Source: Actinokineospora enzanensis DSM 44649
GTDB lineage: Bacteria; Actinomycetota; Actinomycetes; Mycobacteriales; Pseudonocardiaceae
Length of the DNA stretch: 64,000 nucleotides
Direction: 5' to 3'
Assembly (NCBI RefSeq): GCF_000374445.1
Contig: NZ_KB894418.1
Coordinates: 1-64,000, forward strand
Part shown: in pieces, positions 19,051-29,066 of the stretch
Layout: each line of letters starts with the position of its first letter
How positions within the stretch are numbered: the first letter of the stretch is position 1
Made by a program: the position numbers and the translations under genes
Notes under the pieces: model-generated
What the model saw: only the letters and a program-made list of their open reading frames with translations
Database searches by the model: none
Told to the model about the DNA's origin: nothing

Positions 19051-20823
19051 TCAGTCTTCGCTGCGGCGGCGGTGGCGGCGTGGGGCCTGGGTGGTGCCGT
19101 GGGCGGCCAGCAGCTCCGAAACCGACTTGCCCGAGCTGTGCGACCCGGTGTCCTCACCCCCCAACGTCTCCTGCCAGGTCGGCGCGCCTTCCGGACGGTG
19201 GCGCTTGCCCGCGGCCTCCGACTCCTCCGGCCGGGCCCGACGACCAGTCGACTGCGGCGGTGCGACCGGCGGGAACGTGCCGGTCGGCGCCCGACGACGG
19301 CCGCCAGGCTCAGGCTGCGGATCCCGCTGTACGGACCCCGGCGTCGGCGGCTGTGGCGCACGACCCGCGTCACGCTGCACCGAACCAGGCACCGGGCGCG
19401 GGGGAGCTTGTTCCGGCATCCGGTGATCCCCGGTCGCGGCTGCCGGGGCGGGCCGTTCGGCAGTGGGGCCACGGTGTCCGCCTGCCCGAGACTCAGCCGG
19501 ATCACGGCGCTCGACAACCGTGGAACGGTTGTCTGCGGCCGGATTCTGCGGCTCAGCCGGACCGCGATGTCCTGCCGCGCGATGATCAGCGGCCGCCTGC
19601 TGGTGATCAGGAGTCTGCACGCGGGGAGCGGCGACCGCAGGGCCTGCCACCCGGTGCTCGGGGCCCTGAGCGCGGTGGTCCGCGACCGGAACGCGGTGTT
19701 CCGCCGAGTGGTCGGCGAGATTGCGGCGCTGCGCAGCAGGTATCGGCATTTCCCGGCTGTGGCCGTGCTGCGGATCCGGTCGGCGAACGGGCTGTGCGGC
19801 CGGGGTCTGCGCGGATGAAGTCTGCGCGGATGGTGCCTGCTGGGGCAGTTGCTGAGACTGCATCGGCTGCTGCGCCACCGGCTGCGCGGGTTTCGCCTCC
19901 GGTCGCTTCTGCTGAGCGGCCTGAGCGGACTGTTGCCGCACGGCCTGCTGACCAGGTTGGACAACAGGCTCCGCAGCGGGACGCGCGGCCGGGTTGGGGA
20001 CCTGGTTGATGCGACCGCCCGGCTCACGGCGCGGCGCGACCGGCGGGAACTCCTGGCTGACCTGCGGTCCACGCGCGGGAGCCGCCCCGTTTCGCTGGGC
20101 CTGGGAAGTCACCTGCTGTGGCCGGGCAGCGGGCCGCGAGGTGGCCACGCGCGCCTTGCCAGCGGCTCGGACCGGCGTGCGCGGCCGCTGTCCACCCTCC
20201 CAGGACGGTGTCCAGTTGGGATCGATCTCTTCCTCGTCGGCCCATCCCTCCGGTCGGTTCACCCGCTCGATGAACTCCGTCTGGGGGTCGCCCGTCCGCC
20301 CCGCGGTGATGCGGCGGACGGGGGTGCCGGGCCGGTTCGGGATCGCGCGGTCCTCGGCCACCGCGCGCATCCTGGTGGCCTCGGCGTGCAGGGCGAAGCG
20401 TTCCACCAGGACTTCGCCCCCGAGCAGCATCTCCAGGTTCTGCCGGAGGGATTTGAGCTCCTCGCGCAGGGCGGTGAGGTCGTCCCTGGTCTCCTGCTCG
20501 ACCTTGCGCCTGGTCTCGGTCTCGACCTCCAGTTCGAACTCGCGGCGGGCGGCGACCTCGCGTTCGAGTTCGAGTTCGTAGACCTGTTGCAGCTCGGCCG
20601 CCTCGTCCGCCCGGTCGGTCACCTGTCTGCGGTATCTGGCGGCGAGGAAGGCCCCCGCCAGCGCGGCCCACAGCGCGGCGACCACGCCGAGCCGCATCCA
20701 GCGCACGGAGTCGCTGAGGACCAGGACGGCGGTCGAGGCGAGGGCCAGACCTAAAGCCGCGAGCAGCAGGACGCGCGCCGCGCGTGCACCCTGCCGCGCA
20801 GGGGAGTCGGTCTGACCCGTCAT
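19051..20823 (-). CDS. DUF6779 membrane protein with coiled coil and low-complexity tail
   Basis: A 590-residue protein with two N-terminal helices (about residues 18-37 and 43-62), then a strongly charged coiled coil (about 70-140, Glu/Arg/Leu-rich with LEREVAARREFELEVETETR). The last 420 residues are low-complexity, rich in Pro, Gln and Ala, with repeated ADHR/GHRGP-like His-Arg units between about 350 and 480. Position upstream of panC/DUF2520 and downstream of the DUF3180 gene matches Rv3604c of M. tuberculosis. The function is unknown. The tail sits in the cytoplasm if the two helices form a hairpin. Confidence 0.85.
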   Translation of the reverse strand: MTGQTDSPARQGARAARVLLLAALGLALASTAVLVLSDSVRWMRLGVVAALWAALAGAFLAARYRRQVTDRADEAAELQQVYELELEREVAARREFELEVETETRRKVEQETRDDLTALREELKSLRQNLEMLLGGEVLVERFALHAEATRMRAVAEDRAIPNRPGTPVRRITAGRTGDPQTEFIERVNRPEGWADEEEIDPNWTPSWEGGQRPRTPVRAAGKARVATSRPAARPQQVTSQAQRNGAAPARGPQVSQEFPPVAPRREPGGRINQVPNPAARPAAEPVVQPGQQAVRQQSAQAAQQKRPEAKPAQPVAQQPMQSQQLPQQAPSAQTSSAQTPAAQPVRRPDPQHGHSREMPIPAAQRRNLADHSAEHRVPVADHRAQGPEHRVAGPAVAAPRVQTPDHQQAAADHRAAGHRGPAEPQNPAADNRSTVVERRDPAESRAGGHRGPTAERPAPAAATGDHRMPEQAPPRPVPGSVQRDAGRAPQPPTPGSVQRDPQPEPGGRRRAPTGTFPPVAPPQSTGRRARPEESEAAGKRHRPEGAPTWQETLGGEDTGSHSSGKSVSELLAAHGTTQAPRRHRRRSED

Positions 20824-20878
20824 GGCCCCTACCGTACCGGTCCGTTATCTCCGCGAGATCAAACGGAGGGTCCGATGT

Positions 20879-21346
20879 TTACCTGATCGGGTCGCGATGC
20901 TGCTCATCCGGGTCATCGGGGGTCTTGCAGCAGGCCTCCAGCCACAACGCGGCACCGATGAGCGCGGCGGCGCAGACCGCCCCGATCACCGCGCTCTGCA
21001 GGTCGTGCCGGGCCGCCTGGATGTCCACGCTCTCCGGGGCCACGTAGCCGAGCACGCCCAGCCAGGCACCCAGCATCAACGCGCCCAGCAGGGACGAGGC
21101 CTTGGCCAGCGCCACCGCGCGGGCGGCGGTCAGCGGCTGCACCGGTCGTTCCGGCGAGCGGCCGCGGATCCGAGCCCGCAAACCGAACCCGAACAGCGCC
21201 TCCACCACCGCCAGCACCAGCAGGGTGACCCCGCCGAGCCGGGGCAACGTTGGCAGCTGCTCGTAGAACAGGCGCACCGCCAGGTAGACGACGACGGCGG
21301 CGATGAGGCCGACCGGGACCAGGTCGCGGGCCTTGGTGAACCTCAT
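20879..21346 (-). CDS. DUF3180 membrane protein
   Basis: A 155-residue protein with four hydrophobic segments and a family-typical N-terminus ([20 protein letters not shown]). It matches the position and length of Rv3605c: directly after folK, starting in an ATGA overlap with the folK stop (21343-21346). Function unknown; constant linkage to folate genes is the only clue. Confidence 0.9.
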   Translation of the reverse strand: MRFTKARDLVPVGLIAAVVVYLAVRLFYEQLPTLPRLGGVTLLVLAVVEALFGFGLRARIRGRSPERPVQPLTAARAVALAKASSLLGALMLGAWLGVLGYVAPESVDIQAARHDLQSAVIGAVCAAALIGAALWLEACCKTPDDPDEQHRDPIR

Positions 21347-21828
21347 CGCAGCTCCAGGTCGTCACGTCTGCGCACACCCGCCGTGTCCAGGCCCGCCAAC
21401 AGGTCGGCGGCGGTTCCCCGGCCGGGCACCTCGGCGGCCGGGTCGACGTCCAGCCACGGCACCAGCACGGTGGCCCGCTCGTGCGTGCCGGGGTGCGGCA
21501 GCAGCAGTTCCGGGTCGTCGCTGCGCACCCCGTCCACGGTCACCACGTCCACGTCCAGCGTCCGCGGCCCCCAGTGCAGTTCACGCACCCGACCGGCCCG
21601 GTTCTCCAGCTCCTGCCCGCGCCGCAGCCAGCCCCACGCATCGGTGGCGTCGTGCTCGACCACCAGCACGGCGTTGAGGAAGTCCGGCTGGTCGGTCACC
21701 CCCCACGCCGCCGTCTCGTACACCGGGGACACCGCGACCAGCACGTCGGCGAGGCCGGTCACGGCGATCCGCAGGTTGGCCAGCCGGTCGCCCAGGTTGG
21801 ACCCGATGGACAGCACCGCCCGGCTCAT
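21343..21828 (-). CDS. folK: 6-hydroxymethyl-7,8-dihydropterin pyrophosphokinase FolK
   Basis: A 161-residue HPPK that transfers pyrophosphate from ATP to the pterin before dihydropteroate synthesis. Motifs: SIGSNLGDR at the N-terminus, and the signature [11 protein letters not shown] (HPPK R-x-LDxDxL pattern) at about residue 95. It overlaps folB by ATGA (21825-21828) and the DUF3180 gene by ATGA at its end, so translation is coupled on both sides. Confidence 0.96.
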   Translation of the reverse strand: MSRAVLSIGSNLGDRLANLRIAVTGLADVLVAVSPVYETAAWGVTDQPDFLNAVLVVEHDATDAWGWLRRGQELENRAGRVRELHWGPRTLDVDVVTVDGVRSDDPELLLPHPGTHERATVLVPWLDVDPAAEVPGRGTAADLLAGLDTAGVRRRDDLELR

Positions 21829-22190
21829 CGGCGGCGCGACCGGCGCGCGGTGACCGCGACATCGGCGAAGGTCAGCGGGATGGGCGCGCTCGGCTTGTGC
21901 ACGGTGACCTCGACCGCGTGCACCCTCGGGTCGCCCATCTCGCCCTCGGCGATCTCCGCGGCCACCGTCTCGATCAGGTCCCGGGGCGGCCCGGCGACGA
22001 TCTTGGCGGCGCGTTCGGCCAGCTCGCCGTAGTGCACGGTGTGCCGCAGGTCGTCGGTGGCGCCCGCCTCGCGCAGGTCGAGCCACAGTGTGATGTCCAC
22101 CACGAACTCCTGCCCGTCGCGCTTCTCGTGGTCGAAGACGCCGTGGTGGCCGCGCACCCGCAGGCCGGTGAGAGTGATCCGGTCGGTCAT
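21825..22190 (-). CDS. folB: dihydroneopterin aldolase FolB
   Basis: A 121-residue aldolase that converts dihydroneopterin to hydroxymethyl-dihydropterin. Family features: [25 protein letters not shown] at the N-terminus (here split by its conserved GxxHGVF), VHYGELAE in the middle and the C-terminal [13 protein letters not shown]. The ATG at 22190 overlaps the folP stop as ATGA (22187-22190). Members form octamers. Confidence 0.95.
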   Translation of the reverse strand: MTDRITLTGLRVRGHHGVFDHEKRDGQEFVVDITLWLDLREAGATDDLRHTVHYGELAERAAKIVAGPPRDLIETVAAEIAEGEMGDPRVHAVEVTVHKPSAPIPLTFADVAVTARRSRRR

Positions 22191-23020
22191 CGGTCTCCTG
22201 TCATGGCGGCCGCCACGGCCACCGCGTCGAGTGATCGCCGCACGTCGTGCACCCGCACCCCCCACGCGCCCGCGCGCGCGACCAGCGCGGACAGGGCCGC
22301 GGTGGCGTCCTCACGGCCCGCGGGCGGTCGGGACTTACCGTCCGGACCGGCCAGCAGGCTGCCAAGGAAGCGTTTGCGCGACACCCCGACCAGCACCGGG
22401 AAGCCCAGGTCCAGCAGGGCGTCGAGATCGCGCAGCAGGGCCCAGTTGTGCGCCGCGGTCTTGGCGAACCCGATACCAGGGTCCAGCGCGATGGCCGCCT
22501 CGGCGACCCCCGCGCACAGCGCCGTGTCGACCCTGGCCAGCAGCTCCGCGCGCACCTCGGCCACCACGTCCACGTACTCGGCCAAGGTCTCCATGTTCCG
22601 GCTGTGCCCGCGCCAGTGCATGAGGATCCACGGCACCCCGGTCTCGGCGGCCACCCTGGCCATGTCCGGGTCGGCCAGGCCGCCGGACACGTCGTTGATC
22701 ACCAGGGCGCCCGCGGCCACCGCCGCCTCGGCCACCTTGGCGCGGGTGGTGTCCACGCTGACCGGCACGCCCGCGGCGGCCAGCTCGCGGATCACCGGGA
22801 CCACCCTGGCGATCTCGGTGTCCGCGTCCACCCGCTGGGCACCCGGCCGGGTCGACTCGCCGCCGACGTCGATCAGGTCGGCGCCCTCGGTCCACAGCGC
22901 CACGCCGTGCGCGATCGCGTCGGCCCGGTCCAGGTAACGGCCGCCGTCGGAGAACGAGTCCGGAGTGACGTTGAGCACGCCCACCACGGCGCACCGGTCG
23001 GGCTTGGGGAGCAGGGTCAC
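22187..23020 (-). CDS. folP: dihydropteroate synthase FolP
   Basis: A 277-residue TIM-barrel enzyme that joins p-aminobenzoate to the pterin; the sulfonamide target. Motifs: [40 protein letters not shown] and [19 protein letters not shown]. The GTG at 23020 overlaps the folE stop as GTGA (23017-23020); a longer upstream frame runs through folE and is not real. Order folE-folP-folB-folK equals that of M. tuberculosis. Confidence 0.97.
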   Translation of the reverse strand: MTLLPKPDRCAVVGVLNVTPDSFSDGGRYLDRADAIAHGVALWTEGADLIDVGGESTRPGAQRVDADTEIARVVPVIRELAAAGVPVSVDTTRAKVAEAAVAAGALVINDVSGGLADPDMARVAAETGVPWILMHWRGHSRNMETLAEYVDVVAEVRAELLARVDTALCAGVAEAAIALDPGIGFAKTAAHNWALLRDLDALLDLGFPVLVGVSRKRFLGSLLAGPDGKSRPPAGREDATAALSALVARAGAWGVRVHDVRRSLDAVAVAAAMTGDR

Positions 23021-23637
23021 CGGCCGCGCCCGCTGATCAGTTGCAGCGCCTCGGCCCGAGAGGACGCGGAGGACTTGAACAGGCCGCGCAGCGCCGACGT
23101 GGTGGTGCGCGCGCCGGGCTTGCGGACCCCGCGCATTGCCATGCACAGGTGCTCGGCCTCGATGACCACGATCACCCCGCGCGGTGCCAGCTTGCGCACC
23201 AGCGCGTCGGCGACCTGCGAGGTCAGCCGCTCCTGCACCTGCGGGCGCTTGGCGTACAGGTCGACCAGCCGGGCCAGCTTGGACAGCCCGGTGACCCGGC
23301 CCTGCTCGTTGGGGATGTAGCCGACGTGCGCGTGCCCGTGGAACGGGACCAGGTGGTGCTCGCAGGTGGAGTACATCGGGATGTCGGTGACCAGGACCAG
23401 CTCTTCGTGGCTCTCGTCGAAGGTCTTGTCCAGCACCGTGTCCGGCTCGGTGTAGAGCCCGGCGAACAACTCGGCGTAGGCGCGCGCGACCCGGGCCGGG
23501 GTCTCCAGGAGACCGTCCCGATCGGGATCCTCGCCGCACGCGATGAGCAGTTCGCGGACTGCCCGCTCGGCCCGGTCCCGGTCGAAAGCCGGGGCCGGGA
23601 CGAAGTCCGTCCCGGCCCCGTTACTGCTGGTCGTCAT
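23017..23637 (-). CDS. folE: GTP cyclohydrolase I FolE
   Basis: A 206-residue enzyme that opens the folate pathway by converting GTP to dihydroneopterin triphosphate. Zinc and catalytic motifs are [12 protein letters not shown] and [25 protein letters not shown] is also conserved. It starts 46 nt after the ftsH stop, so it may be read from the ftsH transcript as well as its own promoter. It is the first of five coupled genes. Confidence 0.97.
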   Translation of the reverse strand: MTTSSNGAGTDFVPAPAFDRDRAERAVRELLIACGEDPDRDGLLETPARVARAYAELFAGLYTEPDTVLDKTFDESHEELVLVTDIPMYSTCEHHLVPFHGHAHVGYIPNEQGRVTGLSKLARLVDLYAKRPQVQERLTSQVADALVRKLAPRGVIVVIEAEHLCMAMRGVRKPGARTTTSALRGLFKSSASSRAEALQLISGRGR

Positions 23638-23682
23638 CGGTACCTCCGGATCGTCGCGGCCGCTCTGGCCGCCACCATCGCA

Positions 23683-26010
23683 TCAGGAACCGTTGGTCCG
23701 CCCACCGGCTTCCGGGTCCCGACCACTGGGATTTTCGTCACCGGACGGCCTGCTGTCGTCGCGGCCCCAGCCCGGACCCGGCTGCCACGACTGGTGCGGG
23801 CCGTTGTTCGGGTGGTTCGGCGGCGTGGTCGCCGGGGTCCACCCGGGCGGGGCTCCGTAGTGCGGTGGACCGCCGTGCCGTCCGCTCGGCTGGCTGCCGT
23901 AGGGCGGCGGCGAACCGTACGGCGGCGTGCCGTAGGGCGGGGGCGTGCCGTTGGGGCCCGCGCCGTTGCCCGGGGGCAGCTCGGGGCTGGTGCGCGGCGG
24001 GCCACCCGGCAGGTCGCCCGCGCCCGGGATCGCGCCGACCGGGGTGGGCACCGGCTCGCGGTTGTCGCCCGGCCACGTCTCACCGCGCTCAAGCGCCCGC
24101 TCGCGCGGGGTCTTGATCGGCGGCTTGTCCGACGGGGTGCGCTCGCCGAAGTCGTTGAACGCGGTGATCCTGGGCCGCTTCTCCACCTTGGAGAAGATCC
24201 GCTCCAGGTCCTTGCGGGTCAGTGTCTCCTTCTCCAGCAGCTCCTCGACCAGGTCGTCGAGCACGTCGCGGTAGGTGTTGAGCACGTCCCACGCCTCGGT
24301 GTGCGCGGCCTCGATGAGCTTGCGCACCTCCTCGTCGATCTCGTGCGCGACCTCCAGCGAGTAGTCCGCGCCGTGGCCCATGGACCGGCCAAGGAACGGG
24401 TCGCCCTGTTCCTGGCCGTAGCGGACGGCACCCAGTCGGGCGCTCATGCCGTACTCGGTCACCATCGCCTTGGCGATCTTGGTGGCCTGGTCGATATCGC
24501 TGGACGCGCCGGTGGTCGGCTCGTGGAAGACCAGCTCCTCGGCAGAACGGCCGCCCAGCGCGAACACCAGCCGGGCGATCATCTCCGAGCGGGTCATCAG
24601 CTGCTTGTCGTCCTCGGGGACGACCAGCGCGTGCCCGCCGGTGCGCCCGCGCGGCAGGATCGTGAGCTTGTACACCGGCTCCAGGTCGGGCATGGCCCAC
24701 GCGGCCAGCGCGTGCCCGCCCTCGTGGTAGGCGGTGATCTTCTTCTCCTTGTCGGAGATGATCCGGCTCTTGCGCGCCGGACCGCCGATCACCCTGTCCA
24801 CCGACTCCTCCAGGGCGGCCGCGGTGATCAGCGAACCGTTCTGGCGGGCGGTGAGCAGCGCGGCCTCGTTGAGCACGTTGGCCAGGTCGGCGCCGGACAT
24901 GCCGACGGTGCGCTTGGCCAGGCTGTCCAGATCGGCGTCCGGGGCCATCGGCTTGCCCTTGGAGTGCACCTGGAGGATCCGCTTGCGGCCGGTCAGGTCC
25001 GGCGCGGACACCGGGATCTGCCGGTCGAACCGGCCCGGCCGCAGCAGCGCCGGGTCCAGGATGTCCGGCCGGTTGGTGGCCGCGATCAGGATGATGCCGC
25101 CGCGCGCGTCGAAGCCGTCCATCTCGACCAGCAGCTGGTTGAGGGTCTGCTCGCGCTCGTCGTGGCCGCCGCCGAGGCCCGCGCCGCGCTGGCGGCCGAC
25201 CGCGTCGATCTCGTCCACGAAGATGATGCACGGGGCGTTCTGCTTGGCCTGCTCGAACAGGTCGCGCACCCGGGAGGCACCGACACCGACGAACATCTCC
25301 ACGAAGTCGGACCCGGAGATCGAGTAGAACGGCACCCCGGCCTCGCCCGCGACCGCCCGCGCGAGCAGCGTCTTGCCGGTGCCGGGCGGGCCGTAGAGCA
25401 GCACGCCCTTCGGGATCTTCGCGCCGAGCGCCTGGTAGCGGGCCGGGTTCTGCAGGAAGTCCTTGATCTCGTGCAGTTCCTCGACCGCCTCATCGGCGCC
25501 TGCGACATCCGCGAAGGTGGTCTTGGGCATGTCCTTCGGCAGCTGTTTCGCCTTGGACTTGCCGAAGTTGAGCACCCGGTTCCCGCCGCCCTGGACGTTG
25601 TTCATCATCCACATCAGCAGCAGCAACAGCAGCGCGAGCGGGATGAGGAAGATCAGGATCTGGGTGAGGAACGAGTCCTGGGTGACCTTGGTCTGGAACT
25701 CGGTCGTGGTCTTGGCGATCAGCGCGTCGTAGATCTTGTCCGTCGCGTCCGCCGGGTACTGGGTCAGGATCTGGGTGACCTGCTGCCCATCCTGGTCGAT
25801 CGGCGTGTTCAGGACCAGCTTGAGCTGCTGTTCCTTGTCGCCGAGCTCGGCGGTCTTGACGTTGCCCGCTTGGATCTGTGCGATGGCTTTCGACGTCGGC
25901 ACCGAGGTGAACCCCCGGGTGTCGTCGAACAGCAGGCTGAAGGCGAAGTAGATCAGCAACACCGCCAGGATCCAGAGCAGCGGGTTGCGAAGCAGGCGCT
26001 TGCGGTCCAT
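23683..26010 (-). CDS. ftsH: ATP-dependent zinc metalloprotease FtsH
   Basis: A 775-residue membrane AAA protease for quality control of membrane proteins. Two N-terminal helices (about residues 10-28 and 110-135) flank an extracytoplasmic domain. Walker A is GPPGTGKT, Walker B is [10 protein letters not shown], the second region of homology includes [19 protein letters not shown], and the zinc motif is [10 protein letters not shown]. The last 130 residues are Pro/Gly/Ser-rich with PPYG repeats; such tails are frequent in actinobacterial FtsH and are likely disordered. About 200 nt of promoter region separates it from the ESX-associated gene upstream. Confidence 0.98.
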   Translation of the reverse strand: MDRKRLLRNPLLWILAVLLIYFAFSLLFDDTRGFTSVPTSKAIAQIQAGNVKTAELGDKEQQLKLVLNTPIDQDGQQVTQILTQYPADATDKIYDALIAKTTTEFQTKVTQDSFLTQILIFLIPLALLLLLLMWMMNNVQGGGNRVLNFGKSKAKQLPKDMPKTTFADVAGADEAVEELHEIKDFLQNPARYQALGAKIPKGVLLYGPPGTGKTLLARAVAGEAGVPFYSISGSDFVEMFVGVGASRVRDLFEQAKQNAPCIIFVDEIDAVGRQRGAGLGGGHDEREQTLNQLLVEMDGFDARGGIILIAATNRPDILDPALLRPGRFDRQIPVSAPDLTGRKRILQVHSKGKPMAPDADLDSLAKRTVGMSGADLANVLNEAALLTARQNGSLITAAALEESVDRVIGGPARKSRIISDKEKKITAYHEGGHALAAWAMPDLEPVYKLTILPRGRTGGHALVVPEDDKQLMTRSEMIARLVFALGGRSAEELVFHEPTTGASSDIDQATKIAKAMVTEYGMSARLGAVRYGQEQGDPFLGRSMGHGADYSLEVAHEIDEEVRKLIEAAHTEAWDVLNTYRDVLDDLVEELLEKETLTRKDLERIFSKVEKRPRITAFNDFGERTPSDKPPIKTPRERALERGETWPGDNREPVPTPVGAIPGAGDLPGGPPRTSPELPPGNGAGPNGTPPPYGTPPYGSPPPYGSQPSGRHGGPPHYGAPPGWTPATTPPNHPNNGPHQSWQPGPGWGRDDSRPSGDENPSGRDPEAGGRTNGS

Positions 26011-26210
26011 TCACTTACGGCCGCGAGGCGGCCTCCACCCTCCCTGACGTGCATGTGAGGGCAATGACGACCATTACCCGGCCGGACGGGGCAGCTCCGG
26101 TCTCCCCAGAGTACCGTCCGCGTCGGCACCCTCACCGGCCGAAGTACCGGCGAGAGCGCGCACCAGTCACAACGCAGCAGGCCGGACTCCGGTTCCCGAC
26201 TGGTTCCCGG

Positions 26211-26954
26211 CTAGTCCCGGTCGACCGACTCGGCGACCAGTTCCCCGATCCGGTGCCGCATCGTCTGCGCGTCGGCGGGCGCCACGGTCACCCATTCCCG
26301 CCCGTCCCGCCCCCGCCGCGAGGCGGTCACGTACCGGCCGTTCGGCTTGTCGAACCAGGACAGCACCCGGCTCCGCGTGCGCCCACCCATCCGATCCCGA
26401 ACGGTCACGGCGACCTGGCCACCCCGCACGTTCGGCTGCGCGACCAGCCGCGCCAGCGCCCGCCGGGCCTGCTCGTCGCCGCCCCGGGCACCGCGCTCGA
26501 AGTCCTCGGCGGGCATCGAGATCGAGTTCTCGGCCCCGCGCTGCGCCGCGGGCAGCCGCGCGACAACCTCGCCGACCAGCGTGTTCGCCCTGATGGGGGT
26601 GAGCTGGAGGCCCTCCCCCTGCTGCACAGCCACCACCCCGCGACTGCCCTGGGCGGCGACCAGTACGCAGACGGCCCGGCCGCCGATCTCGGGCAGGAAC
26701 ACGGAGTCGACCGCCAGCTCGGGGCGGGCGATCAGCCCAAGGAGACTCTCGACCTCGGGTTCCAGCCTGCCGGAGCGGTCGAGCAGCCCCTGCTCCCGCA
26801 GCTCGTGGTGGACGCGCCTGCGCAGCCGGGACCGCTCGTCCATGGTCTCGCCGTGCGAGGAAACCTCCAACGGGTAGGGCAACTCACCCGCGCCGACGGT
26901 CTCCCAAAGAAAGTCGAGCGCCAACGCGCTCAGCGTCTGCGTGGACAAACTCAC
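26211..26954 (-). CDS. ESX secretion-associated protein EspG
   Basis: A 247-residue EspG-family chaperone. It opens with LSTQTLSALALDFLWETVGAGELPYPLEV split over residues 3-31, a pattern typical of EspG, and ends with DAQTMRHRIGELVAES. EspG binds PE-PPE heterodimers in the cytosol and delivers them to the type VII (ESX) secretion machine. Its placement 54 nt after the PPE gene fits. A 12-bp hairpin sits in this gap, so it may be expressed less than the PPE gene. No ESX core gene (EccC, MycP) is in the window. Confidence 0.85.
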   Translation of the reverse strand: MSLSTQTLSALALDFLWETVGAGELPYPLEVSSHGETMDERSRLRRRVHHELREQGLLDRSGRLEPEVESLLGLIARPELAVDSVFLPEIGGRAVCVLVAAQGSRGVVAVQQGEGLQLTPIRANTLVGEVVARLPAAQRGAENSISMPAEDFERGARGGDEQARRALARLVAQPNVRGGQVAVTVRDRMGGRTRSRVLSWFDKPNGRYVTASRRGRDGREWVTVAPADAQTMRHRIGELVAESVDRD

Positions 26955-26967
26955 CTACCCGTGCTCG

Positions 26968-26995
26968 ACCAGGCCTCCCGTCCGGGAGGCCTGGT
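26968..26995 (-). terminator. hairpin between the PPE and EspG genes
   Basis: ACCAGGCCTCCC (26968-26979) and GGGAGGCCTGGT (26984-26995) form a perfect 12-bp stem with a 4-nt loop, 14 nt after the PPE stop. No U-tract follows on the minus strand. It may act as a partial terminator or protect the 3' end of the upstream messages. Confidence 0.6.
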
Positions 26996-27008
26996 GACGT
27001 TCCAGTCT

Positions 27009-28463
27009 CTACTCGCCGATGACCGGCGGCGCGGTGATCTGATCGGTCCCGAAGGTCTCCTCGGGGTCCGGCTCGATCAGGTAGGACGGGCGCTGGTGCT
27101 CGGTGTCCTCGTCACCCTCGCCGTGACCACTGCCACCACCCATGCCGCCAGGGGTCCCGCGCCCCGCACCTGCCGCGCCACCGCTGGGGCGCCCGCCGCG
27201 CATACCGGCTTCCTCGGCCGCGCCGAATCCCGCGCCCACCCGTGCGCCGGGCCCGCGTCCCTCGGTGCCGCGTCCTTCGGTGCTCATGGGGCCACGTGCG
27301 CCGCCACGGCCGCCTGCCTCGTCGATGCCGCCTTGGGAGCCGAACGGGCCTGGGCCGCCGGTGCCGCTGTAGGGACCACCGCCCGGGTTTCCCGTGGTGT
27401 TGGGGAACTGCGGGTTGTTGTAGCCGGGCGGCTCGTAGTTGTGCATCGGCGGGGTGGTGCTGGGCGGCGTGTAACCGGCGGCACTGGTGTCCCCGGGCTG
27501 ATGCGGGCGAATGATGGGCGTGTTGCTCCCACCCTTGCCATCGGTATTGCCGCCGCCACCCCAATTCGGCTGCTGGACGTTCCGGGGCGGGTTGGGGCTG
27601 TCGTAATTACCCCTACCGCCGGCGCCAGGACCCGCGTAGCCATATTCGCCACCGGTTCCACTGCCACCGCCCGGCCCGATTCCACCGCCTGGACCGCGGT
27701 AGTGCACTCCGCCGCCACCGCCACCGGTCCCGCCACCTCCGCCGCCACCGATGTCCTGTTTCGGCGGCACGAAGGAAGGCGTTGAGGCGTCCACAGTGGA
27801 CATGGACTGGGTGTAGTTGTTGAGAAAGGTGACCTGCTCGTGCTTGACCGCGCGAGCCTCGTTGGCCTTCTGCGCCATATCCGCCATCCCGGCAATGGGA
27901 TTCGGGTTGGCGAGCGCCTTGTGCATCTCGGTCGTCGCATCGAACTCGACGGGCTCGGGCAAGGTGCGGACCGCGGCCGCCGCGGCTGCCTGCTGGGACA
28001 TCGCGGTCCCCATGTACTGGGCGGTCACACCGGCCTGCCCGGTGGAGGCCGCGAGCGGGGTGAGGGCCCGGTGCGCGGCACTCGCGGCCTTCCCCTGCCA
28101 GGCCGATTCCAACCTGGACACCGCGTCATAAAGCCGATTGGCAGCCTCGGTCAGCCGATTGCCGCCCTCGTTGAAACCCCGCCCGAGGTTATCCGCCGAC
28201 CCGGGCGAGTTCCCCTCGGTGGCGGCGGCATGCAACTGCGTACTGGTCTTATTGGCCCAATTCTGCGCGATGACGACCCGGTCATCACCCATCCGAACCT
28301 CGGACGCCAGGGAAGCGGCCTGGTCCTGAGCAACACTCTGCTCGATCTCATGCCGCTCGGACCGATCCTCCTGCGGCATGTGCGCCTGCCCCCGCCGCGC
28401 CCGATCCGCCACATCCCCGGCGTACTCCTGCGATCCGTACCGCCGTTCGTCATTCCCCGCCAC
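27009..28463 (-). CDS. PPE-domain ESX substrate with Gly/Pro-rich tail
   Basis: A 484-residue protein. Residues 1-220 are helical and include the PPE/WxG motif SAWQGKAA (about residue 120) between two long helices. Residues 235-450 are extremely Gly/Pro/Asn/Ser-rich (runs of seven and six Gly). The end, PSYLIEPDPEETFGTDQ with APPVIGE, is the conserved acidic terminus I know from Pseudonocardiaceae PPE-type proteins. PPE proteins pair with a PE-type partner and leave through ESX. The likely partner is encoded upstream (29067-29441) and the chaperone downstream. The gene follows the DUF3558 gene by 9 nt. Confidence 0.85.
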   Translation of the reverse strand: MAGNDERRYGSQEYAGDVADRARRGQAHMPQEDRSERHEIEQSVAQDQAASLASEVRMGDDRVVIAQNWANKTSTQLHAAATEGNSPGSADNLGRGFNEGGNRLTEAANRLYDAVSRLESAWQGKAASAAHRALTPLAASTGQAGVTAQYMGTAMSQQAAAAAAVRTLPEPVEFDATTEMHKALANPNPIAGMADMAQKANEARAVKHEQVTFLNNYTQSMSTVDASTPSFVPPKQDIGGGGGGGTGGGGGGVHYRGPGGGIGPGGGSGTGGEYGYAGPGAGGRGNYDSPNPPRNVQQPNWGGGGNTDGKGGSNTPIIRPHQPGDTSAAGYTPPSTTPPMHNYEPPGYNNPQFPNTTGNPGGGPYSGTGGPGPFGSQGGIDEAGGRGGARGPMSTEGRGTEGRGPGARVGAGFGAAEEAGMRGGRPSGGAAGAGRGTPGGMGGGSGHGEGDEDTEHQRPSYLIEPDPEETFGTDQITAPPVIGE

Positions 28464-28472
28464 GCCCGCCCC

Positions 28473-29066
28473 CTAGACCTTGATCTTCGGAATCACGACA
28501 TTGGCCAGCTTCGTCGCCACATCGCATTCCTCGTACTTACCCTTACCGGAATCCTGCAGACCTGCACTGAAGACGAGCAACGATGTAGAGTTGATGTCCA
28601 CGTAGACCTCGCACATCGGTAGCGGCTGCTTGTTCGTGCGAACCTGTACGGCAGTGAGCCCGTCTACCTTAGTGGGGTTCACAGTCACCCCCGGCTCCGC
28701 GTGGATGTCCTTTGTCTGGGAGTTCTGAAGAAAGGAAAGGATAAGCACCGTATCGCGACTGAACGAGCACAACGGCGCGGCAGTGGTCGTACTGAAGGTA
28801 CCCCGCCCCTTGTCCCCGCCACCCAGGCGTTGTGCGTCAGCCGGATCGAGCAAGGCACAAAGTTGCTCAGGATCGAACTGGCGACCCTCTAGGGTCACAG
28901 AACTGGACGTAGCCGGGGCTGTCGTCGTAGACATCGGCGCAGTCTTCGATGTTGCCGAAGTCCCGGTACTCGCCACTCCCGGATTTCCAGGAACAGCGGT
29001 ATCGCAGCCAGCCAGAGCGAGAACCAGCACGACCGGAACAACACGCCTGACAAGGTTGCCTGCCAC
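28473..29066 (-). CDS. DUF3558 lipoprotein
   Basis: A 197-residue secreted lipoprotein: signal peptide with lipobox LALAGC (Cys about residue 21), a Thr/Ser linker, then a DUF3558 domain with FDPEQLCALLDPADAQRL and paired cysteines (LCALL, APLCSF, PMCEVYV, YEECDV). It starts with GTG at 29066, directly after the TGA stop of the upstream gene (TGAGTG), so the two are tightly coupled. DUF3558 proteins accompany PPE/ESX substrate genes in this order of bacteria; the function is unknown. Confidence 0.85.
   Translation of the reverse strand: MAGNLVRRVVPVVLVLALAGCDTAVPGNPGVASTGTSATSKTAPMSTTTAPATSSSVTLEGRQFDPEQLCALLDPADAQRLGGGDKGRGTFSTTTAAPLCSFSRDTVLILSFLQNSQTKDIHAEPGVTVNPTKVDGLTAVQVRTNKQPLPMCEVYVDINSTSLLVFSAGLQDSGKGKYEECDVATKLANVVIPKIKV

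Noticed and set aside
18684-20009. Plus-strand frames spanning CRISPR array 2
   Set aside because: They run through CRISPR repeats and the antisense of the DUF6779 gene and show no family features.
26968-26995. A riboswitch between the PPE and EspG genes
   Set aside because: It is a simple perfect hairpin without the conserved internal loops of any known class.
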